From CAZKUN01 sp964555935 (GTDB taxonomy: Bacteria > Armatimonadota > Zipacnadia > Zipacnadales > VGFC01): DNA of 25,854 nucleotides. Shown piece by piece: positions 1 to 5,859 of this stretch. Location: positions 1 through 25,854 of the forward strand of contig CAZKUN010000123.1 in NCBI GenBank assembly GCA_964555935.1, written 5' to 3'. Below the pieces are notes generated by a model. The model did no database searches. It had not been told where the DNA came from and saw only the letters and a list, made by a program, of their open reading frames with translations. Both the position numbers and the translations under genes were made by a program. The first letter of the stretch is position 1; each line of letters opens with the position of its first letter.

Positions 1-4
1 ATCG

Positions 5-172
5 TCAACAGCACGCCCCTCGCCATTCAGGGGGCCGAGCGGCGAGCGATCTGGGCTGCCTGGCCTTCTCCCGAGCCCTCGCAAAGACGGGGAACAGGAT
101 CGCCGCTAGAATGGCAATGATGGCGATGACGACTAGTAGCTCGATCAGTGTGAAGCCGGATCGACGTGTCAT
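5..172 (-). pseudogene. Truncated type IV pseudopilin (prepilin N-terminal methylation domain only)
   Basis: This 55-codon frame starts at ATG 172 with a good ribosome site (GGAGG about nine bases upstream). It encodes MTRR, then the prepilin peptidase motif G-FTLIE, a hydrophobic helix, and FPVFARAREKARQ at residues 27-39. The glycine before FTLIE is the expected cleavage site and the glutamate in FTLIE is the usual +5 residue. In the family this start is followed by a SCLSNLKQ-like segment and a C-terminal domain of 150-250 residues. Here the sequence turns into an arginine/proline-rich stretch after Q39 and stops at codon 56. I could not recover the missing part in another frame. The likeliest reading is a decayed or recombined pseudopilin gene; a functional single-helix protein is possible. 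The N-terminal style suggests Armatimonadota. Confidence 0.7.
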
Positions 173-342
173 TGGGAACGTCCTCCTTCCAGAATTTGGT
201 CGCCGTTGCGCACAGTGTTAGGCTGATAGACCGCAGTAGCTCGTCGGGCTCGGCGTCGAACCCAGACATGCACGTCGTCGCGCAGCCCTCCTCGTCAGAT
301 TATGTTGAGCAACGCTGCATGTATCCGCCACAAGTCTCATCG

Positions 343-1356
343 TCAACAAGCGCCGCCAGGAGGTGGCGCGGTCGACTCTCTCTCGACCAATACCGGCTGG
401 ATCGTCAGTGGCTCGACAGCATCCGCCTCGATGCTTCCGTCAATGCGACCGATCAGGTACTCAACGCTCTCACATGCGATCCGCTCGGTCTGGGGATCGA
501 CTGTGGTGAGAGCGGGATTGCTGTATCGGGCGAACTCGAGATTGTCAAACCCGGTAACGGACAGCTCGTCTGGGACCGTCACCCCGGCCTCGTGGCACGC
601 TCGCAGGACGCCGAGCGCGGTGTGATCGCTGAAGCCGACGATCGCCGTGGGGCGGTCATCATCGGCCAGCAGCTTCATCGTGCATTCGCGGGCATCCTCA
701 ACGCTGGCGTCAGAGCCCCTGAAGATTGTGGGCAGACCCGCCTCCTGCATCGCGTCCGCGTAGCCCACTTGCCGAGAGCCCTTGCTGCTGGACGCGCCGG
801 GCCCCATGAAGGCGATCTGCTTGTGTCCGAGCGCTATCAAGTGCCGGGTGACCTCGGCCCCGCCGAAGTGCTCGTCGGCACGGACCGTCGGCCCGAGGAA
901 ATCGAGCGGCGAGCCGATCGAGACCCACGGCGGACTGTCGTGGGTGCGCGTGGCCGCATAGTGCTCCAGGTGCATCGGCGCGGCAAAGAGCAACAGGCCG
1001 TCGACCTGGTGCTCCTCGAGGTACGTCGCGGCATTGGTGATGCTATCGTCAGTCTTGAGGTCGGAGAGTTGGATGACGGCTTCGTAGCCATACTGGCGGC
1101 AGCACCGCGAGATGGCCTCCATCAGGTCGCTGTAGTATGGGTTGCCATCGGGTTCGGGCATGACCAAGCCGAACATGTTGGTCTTGCCCGCCGTCAGCGC
1201 TTGGGCCAGGCGGTTCGGCCGGTAGCCCAACTCGCGCGCCGCCTCGATGACTCGCTCGCGCACCTCGACGACGACCTCGCTCCGGCCGCGAAGGGCACGC
1301 GAGACCGTTGCGGTCGATACGCCTGCTTTCTTCGCGATGTCGTAGATGGTGGCCAT
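343..1356 (-). CDS. LacI-family transcriptional regulator
   Basis: The 337-residue product has the standard LacI/GalR layout. An N-terminal helix-turn-helix (MATIYDIAKKAGVSTATVSR) is followed by the hinge region RPNRLAQALTAGKT at about 50-65, and then a periplasmic-binding-protein-like effector domain ending near VLVERESTAPPPG. I start it at ATG 1356, because the 25 residues before it in the longer frame are not family-like and lie over an operator. No strong Shine-Dalgarno is visible. Upstream lie three palindromes of the LacI-family type (TGYAACCGGTTRCA) and a consensus promoter, so strong autoregulation is likely. The effector is probably a sugar, as in most of the family, but the target genes are unknown: no further copy of the operator was seen in this window. 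Confidence 0.93.
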   Translation of the reverse strand: MATIYDIAKKAGVSTATVSRALRGRSEVVVEVRERVIEAARELGYRPNRLAQALTAGKTNMFGLVMPEPDGNPYYSDLMEAISRCCRQYGYEAVIQLSDLKTDDSITNAATYLEEHQVDGLLLFAAPMHLEHYAATRTHDSPPWVSIGSPLDFLGPTVRADEHFGGAEVTRHLIALGHKQIAFMGPGASSSKGSRQVGYADAMQEAGLPTIFRGSDASVEDARECTMKLLADDDRPTAIVGFSDHTALGVLRACHEAGVTVPDELSVTGFDNLEFARYSNPALTTVDPQTERIACESVEYLIGRIDGSIEADAVEPLTIQPVLVERESTAPPPGGAC

Positions 1357-1370
1357 GGTGTCTCGCGCTG

Positions 1371-1384
1371 TGCAACCGGTTGCA
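1371..1384. promoter_or_regulatory. Operator O1 for the LacI-family regulator
   Basis: TGCAACCGGTTGCA is a perfect 14-bp palindrome with the central CG typical of LacI-family operators. It begins 15 bp upstream of the regulator's ATG, so a bound repressor would lie next to the translation start. Confidence 0.8.
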
Positions 1385-1401
1385 TGTTCTGTTCGAGAGA
1401 A

Positions 1402-1425
1402 ACGCCCGGACAACTGGGCGGGCGT
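1402..1425 (-). terminator. Hairpin between operators O1 and O2 (weak terminator-like)
   Basis: On the minus strand ACGCCCG and CGGGCGT form a perfect 7-bp stem around a 10-nt loop, followed by a pyrimidine run (TTCTCTC) that is less U-rich than a classical terminator. It sits at the same place in the 56-bp unit as the hairpin at 1459-1482 and resembles it in sequence. Confidence 0.45.
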
Positions 1426-1426
1426 C

Positions 1427-1440
1427 TGCAACCGGTTACA
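1427..1440. promoter_or_regulatory. Operator O2 for the LacI-family regulator
   Basis: TGCAACCGGTTACA on the plus strand matches the other two operators with one asymmetric position. It starts exactly 56 bp from O1 and 56 bp from O3. Confidence 0.8.
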
Positions 1441-1451
1441 ATTCTCGGGCC

Positions 1452-1482
1452 AAAAAAACGCGCCGAGTGCCTTACGGGCGCG
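1452..1482 (-). terminator. Intrinsic terminator/attenuator between operators O2 and O3
   Basis: Reading the minus strand, CGCGCC (1482-1477) pairs with GGCGCG (1464-1459) across a 12-nt loop and is followed directly by seven T (1458-1452), the form of a rho-independent terminator. It may end hemC transcription. It also lies downstream of the regulator's own promoter (1505-1534), so it would act as an attenuator in the leader or give a short RNA of roughly 45 nt. Confidence 0.6.
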
Positions 1483-1496
1483 TGTAACCGGTTACA
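1483..1496. promoter_or_regulatory. Operator O3 for the LacI-family regulator
   Basis: TGTAACCGGTTACA is a perfect palindrome placed at about +1 to +15 of the predicted transcript. This is the classic position for blocking promoter clearance. Confidence 0.85.
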
Positions 1497-1504
1497 TCCC
1501 AATA

Positions 1505-1534
1505 ATTATACGCACGTTTCGCAGTGGCTGTCAA
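1505..1534 (-). promoter_or_regulatory. Consensus sigma-70-type promoter for the LacI-family gene
   Basis: On the minus strand TTGACA (1534-1529) and TATAAT (1510-1505) are both exact consensus hexamers, separated by 18 bp. The predicted start near 1497-1499 falls next to operator O3. The -35 box is only 8 bp past the hemC stop codon, so this is a private promoter in a very small gap. Confidence 0.85.
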
Positions 1535-1542
1535 TACCCCGT

Positions 1543-2469
1543 CTACGCATCTTCAGTGGCTTCGGCCAGAATCGCGGCGGCGCCCTGGCCCAAGAGGCTC
1601 CTCACGACATCGGCCGCCAGGGCCTCGGCCTGATCCGCCTGTCCATCGGCATTGGCCCTCAACACGCGCGTGCCATCAAGACTCGCAACGAGCGCCTCGA
1701 CGACGAACGTCTCCTCGCGCACCCTCGCCAGAGCGCCGATGGGGACCTGACAGCTCCCGTCGAGCGCTGCGATGACGTGGCGCTCCGCCGTGGCGCACGC
1801 GCGCGAGGCCGCGCAGTCCATCGGCTTCAGCAGGTCGAGCGTGCGCGCGTCATCTTCGCGCGCCTCGATGGCCAGGATTCCCTGGCCCGCGGCGGGCAAC
1901 ATGACATCGGGCGCGAGCCGCTCAGTGATGACCTGCGAGTAGCCCAGGCGATCCAACCCCGCGCAGGCGAGGATGATCGCGTCGGCCTGGCCCTCCTGCA
2001 GCTTCCGCAGCCGAGTGTCGACGTTCCCTCGGAGCGCGTCGAATCTGAGGTCAGGCCTGGCGCGCTTCAACTGGGCGACACGGCGGAGGCTGCTCGTGCC
2101 GATCAGGGCGCCCTCAGGCAGGTCCGCCAGGGCGCTGCCATCACGGCTGATCAGGGCATCGCGCCAGTCAACGCGCTCGGGGAAGGCCGCGAGGTAGAGG
2201 CCCTCGGGTTGCTCGGTCGGCACGTCCTTGAGGCTATGCACGGCGAGGTCCACGTCGCCCGACAGCAGCGCGGTCTCAATCTCCTTGACGAAGAGGCCCT
2301 TCCCGCCAACCTTGGCGAGGGGCGTGTCCTGGATCTTGTCGCCGCGGGTCTTGATGATCTCCAGCTCGGCCTCGACCCCATCGTGCAGCCGCGCGAGTTC
2401 TGACCCGACCCACTTGGATTGCCAGAGCGCGAGCATGCTCCCGCGCGTTCCGATTCTTACTGTCGACAT
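1543..2469 (-). CDS. hemC: Hydroxymethylbilane synthase (porphobilinogen deaminase)
   Basis: This enzyme condenses four porphobilinogen molecules into hydroxymethylbilane in cytosolic tetrapyrrole synthesis. The 308-residue length is normal for the family. Visible landmarks are IGTRGS at 6-11, the catalytic-loop segment HSLKDVP at 78-84 with its aspartate, GTSSLRR at 124-130, RGNVDTRL at 148-155, and GSCQVPIGA at 238-246, whose C240 is the dipyrromethane attachment cysteine. I chose ATG 2469 because MSTVRIGTRGS is the family start and a purine-rich AGGGGG lies just upstream; the longer frame reads back through a terminator. No other haem gene is present here, so hemC is isolated from its pathway partners. 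A terminator at 2501-2531 separates it from the DinB-like gene. Confidence 0.97.
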   Translation of the reverse strand: MSTVRIGTRGSMLALWQSKWVGSELARLHDGVEAELEIIKTRGDKIQDTPLAKVGGKGLFVKEIETALLSGDVDLAVHSLKDVPTEQPEGLYLAAFPERVDWRDALISRDGSALADLPEGALIGTSSLRRVAQLKRARPDLRFDALRGNVDTRLRKLQEGQADAIILACAGLDRLGYSQVITERLAPDVMLPAAGQGILAIEAREDDARTLDLLKPMDCAASRACATAERHVIAALDGSCQVPIGALARVREETFVVEALVASLDGTRVLRANADGQADQAEALAADVVRSLLGQGAAAILAEATEDA

Positions 2470-2500
2470 GCGGACCCCCTGGTGTTCGGCTGAGCGACGC

Positions 2501-2531
2501 AAAACCGACCGGCGCCAGCGTGCCGGTCGGT
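2501..2531 (-). terminator. Intrinsic terminator downstream of the DinB-like gene
   Basis: ACCGACCGGC (2504-2513) and GCCGGTCGGT (2522-2531) form a perfect 10-bp stem with an 8-nt loop. On the minus strand it is followed by TTTT. It lies 35 bp past the DinB-like stop and before hemC, so it probably ends that transcript; it could also act as a leader structure for hemC. Confidence 0.7.
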
Positions 2532-2566
2532 CTATGATACCACTATTGTCTGCCACCGTCGCGCGC

Positions 2567-3025
2567 TTACATGTGCATCTCGTCATCGCCGAGCAACGTC
2601 TGGATGTAATTGAGTTGCCCCGCGTGGTAATCGCTGTGCATCCTGGCGGCCCACAGAAGCTCGCCAACCGTCGTCGGCCCCCAGAAGACCTCGCGAGCCT
2701 CCGCCAGGTTCTCCTCGGTGAGCGCATCCATCGCCGCGTCTAGTTCGGCCTGGGCTTCCTCGAGCAGCGCCACAACTTCGTCGCGGCCCGAGTACTCGGC
2801 CTTCATCAGCTCTTCGTACAGGCCCGGATTCGATTCGCCTTGGAACTCCGACACGAGCCACTTGTAGACCGCCGCGCACTCGACGACGATCAGCAGCGGT
2901 GTCTTGGCTTTGCCCATCGGCACCCAGCCGAGCTTGTCGTCGGGAATGTGCTTCAGACCCGACAGCACCATCTGGGTCGCCTGCTGGGTCTTTGCTTTTG
3001 CGGTTGTCGCCTGATCTGTTGCCAT
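2567..3025 (-). CDS. DinB-like four-helix-bundle protein
   Basis: The 152-residue protein looks like the DinB/DUF664 superfamily: four amphipathic helices, a WVPMGKAKT turn near 34-42, and a C-terminal metal motif HSDYHAGQLNYIQ with H130 and H134. Members carry a divalent metal, and some are bacillithiol- or mycothiol-dependent transferases; the substrate here is unknown. The first family histidine (usually the H of an H-I-A-x-x-N-x-W motif) appears to be glutamate, E49 in ECAAVYKW, so metal binding may be altered or use Glu. The start at ATG 3025 has GGGGAGGT about eight bases upstream. It stands alone between a terminator and an intergenic repeat. Confidence 0.85.
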   Translation of the reverse strand: MATDQATTAKAKTQQATQMVLSGLKHIPDDKLGWVPMGKAKTPLLIVVECAAVYKWLVSEFQGESNPGLYEELMKAEYSGRDEVVALLEEAQAELDAAMDALTEENLAEAREVFWGPTTVGELLWAARMHSDYHAGQLNYIQTLLGDDEMHM

Positions 3026-3135
3026 CGCTTGTTACCTCCCCGGAAATATGGCCGCGCGTAAGGCGGACACTAGGGACAACACTCCGACGCTCGGGGAAGG
3101 CTCCAGGCGCCGCTGACTTCGTTCGCAGTCGGCTC

Positions 3136-3160
3136 GTCGGATCTGGAGATCCGACCTACG
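3136..3160. repeat. Intergenic variable-arm hairpin repeat, copy 1
   Basis: GTCGGATC and GATCCGAC form a perfect 8-bp stem around TGGA, followed by CTACG. The loop and tail match the copies near 5829, 13423, 13459 and 17421 although the arms differ. It lies after the end of the minus-strand operon that finishes at 3180. Confidence 0.6.
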
Positions 3161-3179
3161 GTGGTTCTTGAGGCCGCCG

Positions 3180-3314
3180 CTAGAGCGTCCCGTTGTCGGT
3201 GTCCCATCCGCCAAGTCGCCCCCACCGCCAACACGCGGCGAGCAGAATCCATCCGAGACCGAGCAGCGACAGGCCGATGAATAACGCGATGAACTGAAAC
3301 CTGCGACCTCTCAT
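3180..3314 (-). CDS. Small single-pass membrane protein (44 aa), unknown function
   Basis: A short frame starts at ATG 3314, only 12 bp after the stop of the large hydrolase gene. It has an excellent ribosome site (AAGGAG with a six-base spacer) that lies inside that 12-bp gap. The product begins MRGRRFQF (strongly basic), continues with one hydrophobic helix from about residue 7 to 29 (FIALFIGLSLLGLGWILLA), and ends in a short WRWGRLGGWDTDNGTL tail. The positive-inside rule predicts a cytosolic N-terminus and an external tail. I do not recognise a family. Coupling to the hydrolase suggests a membrane anchor, a transport accessory or simply a conserved micropeptide of the locus. The strong site and clean helix argue that it is translated. 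Confidence 0.65.
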   Translation of the reverse strand: MRGRRFQFIALFIGLSLLGLGWILLAACWRWGRLGGWDTDNGTL

Positions 3315-3326
3315 CCCACGCTCCTT

Positions 3327-5777
3327 CTACTGCGGCTCGCCCCATCCTTGTACTACCACAGAGGCATAGTCGTCAACCCTGACGGGACCGAGGCTTAACC
3401 TCTTGTTCGCGCCGTTGAGAGAGCAACGCTGTGGCGGCTCTCCGGGCCTCAGCACCGTGGCCGACATGCCCTCGTCCGCGGCGCCCGTCAGCAGGCACGT
3501 GACGATGACATCATGCGGCGCTGGCTGCGCGTCGACGTCCGGATCCAAGTCGAGGTTGGCGATGTCGACGGACAGCATCCGCTGCTCGGGCGACGTGAAG
3601 GCAGAGATCTCCACCTCCCGGGGCGCGTTCGCCAACGTCACCGCCGACTTCATCAACTCCGCTTCGAAGACACGTTGGATCGCAGCGATGTCCCTGTCCG
3701 CGAAATCGGTCTGGTAGTAGTCAAACCCCAGCGCGGGCACGAAGACGATGCGCCCATCCCCCACCTCGCACTCATGCGTCTCGGGCCGAGGCTCATCGGG
3801 GTCGAGGTCGGCCAGCCAGCAGAGCGCGGGGACCATTTCCGCCTCGTTCAGCACGCGCTCGTGCAGGAGGTCGCGACCATGGCGGGCTCCCACCGGCCCG
3901 CTGACGACGAGCGTCCCGCCGAGGGCCACCCATATGCCGATCGTGTCCGTGACCTCAAGCTCAGACAGCACCTCAACGCTTGGCACAATCAGCGCGCCGA
4001 AGTCGTCCAGACGACCGGTCTCCAGTTCCCACTCGGCGATCACATCGTATTGAGCGTGGAACTCGCTGAGGGCGGTGCCCCAGCCGATGAGATCGAATAC
4101 GTGCCGCTGGGCCGCGAACTCGTTGACCGCGCCGGGCGTGATTCCGGTCAGGCGGCTGTCGGGCGAGTAGAGCAGCGCGATCCGCGCGAGGGGCTCGCGG
4201 TCGCCCCATGTCTCCTTCGCCGCGTGGATGAAGTCGGCGACCTCGCGGTGGCTCTCGACCGTCCCCGCGACCTTCGCTTGCGAGGGGTACGCTTGGATCA
4301 TCGCGTGATGCGCCAGGAGTTCGTAGCTCAGCACGCGTCCGAGGGGTGCGTTGCCGTGGTACTTCTCATACGGCTGGTCGAGGTAGTACCAGAGGTGGAC
4401 GAACCGGCTTCGCGCGTGACGGCGGGCCATCTTGACGATGGGCGAGATGCGTCCCGTTGGCGGCAATCCGAGCCCGCGCGGCCCGCCGATGAGATTCCAG
4501 CCGGGCGCGAATTCAGTGCTCACCATGTGGAGCGATTCTGGCCGAGGCCAATCGAAACACCAGAGGGGGATGTCGTTGCCCTGGATGACGAAATCGATGC
4601 CCGCCTCACGGCCCTCCCGGACGTAGGTGTCGTGGTACGCTTGCAGCGCGTCGCGGCCGGTCTCGGACTTGTAGATCCGGTACGCGCGCCAGATGGGCTC
4701 GTCGAGCCAGCGCGGGTCATGCCACGCGGCGTCCAGCAGATTGGTGTCATCGCCGCCGAACTCATCGCGGACGATTCGGCGCACGTACTCGCGGACGTCG
4801 AAGGTGTCCACGTCGGCGATGCCCATGTCGGCGAGTTCGGCATCGGTGAAGCGAGTGGTCAGGAACTTGCGGAAGCGATGCACCGACCACTCGCCGAACG
4901 CCGTCCGCGTCGGCGGATTCCCGAAGCTATCCCAAGCGCTGAAGTTATCGGACCAGATGCCGGTAACGCCGTTGTCCGCCATGTGTCGCGCGGTGACTTT
5001 GGCGTAGTCGATCCATCCCGGGAACGCGGAGTCCTTGCCGAAGGACAGAAGTCCCGAGTACTTCGTGCCGTCTCCCGTCTCGTGCGGCACGAGGCCTTCG
5101 ATGGGGCCCTTCACTTCGCCCGTCTCCTCATCGACCTCGTTCACCGCCGCGTTGCGCCCGAAGGTGATGAGGTTCTTGCCCAGCACGTCTTTCGAGCAGG
5201 CCGCGTCGTATAGCCTGTGCTTTCGGAAACCGTCCTCGTCGATGTACCCAAGGGCCTCGCGGCCGTCGGGGTAGGTGAAGACGGGGCATCCGTAGCGCTC
5301 GTGCGTGCGGTTCCATGGCCCGGCGGAGCGATCGCCTTCGAAATACGACGGCAGGCCGATCCACCCGAGCACGCGGTCCTCAAGCGGCTTCCACGTATGC
5401 CAGCCCCAGTGGTTGAGCATCGGTTGTGGGGTGTCAGGCTCCAATTCGAAGCCCCGCAGCGTACCGTCCGGCAACTCCTCGAACTCCGCGATGTACTGCT
5501 CGCACGTGCCGAATGTCTCAGACCAGCAGAGGAGTTTGACCCCCTGTTGCCTGATCGGTTCCAGGCGCTCTGCTAGCCAGTGGAGCCGCGTCCGCGCACC
5601 ATGCACTCCCCAGCCCGGATCGTCGGCCAGGCCGCACACGGCGCTGTCGGCGCCGAGCGCCTCGATGGTATCGGGGTCCGACGACTGGACGGTGATCGGG
5701 TAGTCGTCCCACCACGGCGCGGCGTTGAGGCCGGGGCCGGCGGTGAGGAGGATGGCTAGAGCCAGTGGAGTTGTCAT
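3327..5777 (-). CDS. Secreted putative glycoside hydrolase, GH42/beta-galactosidase-like
   Basis: The 816-residue protein has a hydrophobic N-terminus ending LNAAPWW (probable Sec signal, though with no positive charge). It continues with a large aromatic-rich TIM-barrel-like region (about 30-500) containing GVTGIWSDNFSAWDSF at 271-285, and then a glutamine-amidotransferase-like segment around 600-680 (GALIVPSVEVLSELE, GGTLVVSGPVG). Barrel plus GATase-like domain is the architecture of GH42-type beta-galactosidases and relatives; the match is by architecture, and I cannot assign catalytic glutamates with certainty. The start is ATG 5777; the nearest purine-rich site (GGGGAG) is rather far upstream, so the true start could differ slightly. 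It sits in a minus-strand operon after the multi-pass membrane protein gene. Confidence 0.65.
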   Translation of the reverse strand: MTTPLALAILLTAGPGLNAAPWWDDYPITVQSSDPDTIEALGADSAVCGLADDPGWGVHGARTRLHWLAERLEPIRQQGVKLLCWSETFGTCEQYIAEFEELPDGTLRGFELEPDTPQPMLNHWGWHTWKPLEDRVLGWIGLPSYFEGDRSAGPWNRTHERYGCPVFTYPDGREALGYIDEDGFRKHRLYDAACSKDVLGKNLITFGRNAAVNEVDEETGEVKGPIEGLVPHETGDGTKYSGLLSFGKDSAFPGWIDYAKVTARHMADNGVTGIWSDNFSAWDSFGNPPTRTAFGEWSVHRFRKFLTTRFTDAELADMGIADVDTFDVREYVRRIVRDEFGGDDTNLLDAAWHDPRWLDEPIWRAYRIYKSETGRDALQAYHDTYVREGREAGIDFVIQGNDIPLWCFDWPRPESLHMVSTEFAPGWNLIGGPRGLGLPPTGRISPIVKMARRHARSRFVHLWYYLDQPYEKYHGNAPLGRVLSYELLAHHAMIQAYPSQAKVAGTVESHREVADFIHAAKETWGDREPLARIALLYSPDSRLTGITPGAVNEFAAQRHVFDLIGWGTALSEFHAQYDVIAEWELETGRLDDFGALIVPSVEVLSELEVTDTIGIWVALGGTLVVSGPVGARHGRDLLHERVLNEAEMVPALCWLADLDPDEPRPETHECEVGDGRIVFVPALGFDYYQTDFADRDIAAIQRVFEAELMKSAVTLANAPREVEISAFTSPEQRMLSVDIANLDLDPDVDAQPAPHDVIVTCLLTGAADEGMSATVLRPGEPPQRCSLNGANKRLSLGPVRVDDYASVVVQGWGEPQ

Positions 5778-5828
5778 GTTGGAGCTATCTCCCCGCGTTG
5801 GGTGCTGGATTCCGAGGACGGAATCGAG

Positions 5829-5853
5829 GGGCTGGAAGCCCGTCGCTACGCGG
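5829..5853. repeat. Intergenic variable-arm hairpin repeat, copy 2
   Basis: GGGCT and AGCCC close a GGA loop, followed by GTCGCTACG. The whole 25-base stretch is identical to 17423-17447, more than 11 kb away. It lies in the 82-bp gap between the membrane protein gene and the hydrolase gene. Confidence 0.75.
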
Positions 5854-5859
5854 ACATGG

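Noticed and set aside
1..348. The 10-mer ATCGTCAACA at both 1-10 and 339-348 as a duplication junction
   Set aside because: The flanks do not match beyond about ten bases, and both copies lie at stop codons in similar GC context, so chance is likely.
1371..1496. The three spaced palindromes as a small CRISPR array
   Set aside because: Only 14-bp palindromic units, with spacers that resemble each other, next to a LacI gene and promoter. Operators explain them better.
166..2403. A 745-codon plus-strand frame over the LacI and hemC region
   Set aside because: It is antisense to two clear genes and its product has no domain signal. GC-rich codon bias produces such long shadows.
3513..5213. A 566-codon plus-strand frame
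   Set aside because: It mirrors the GH42-like gene on the opposite strand and is rich in Arg, Asp and Val as expected of an antisense frame.
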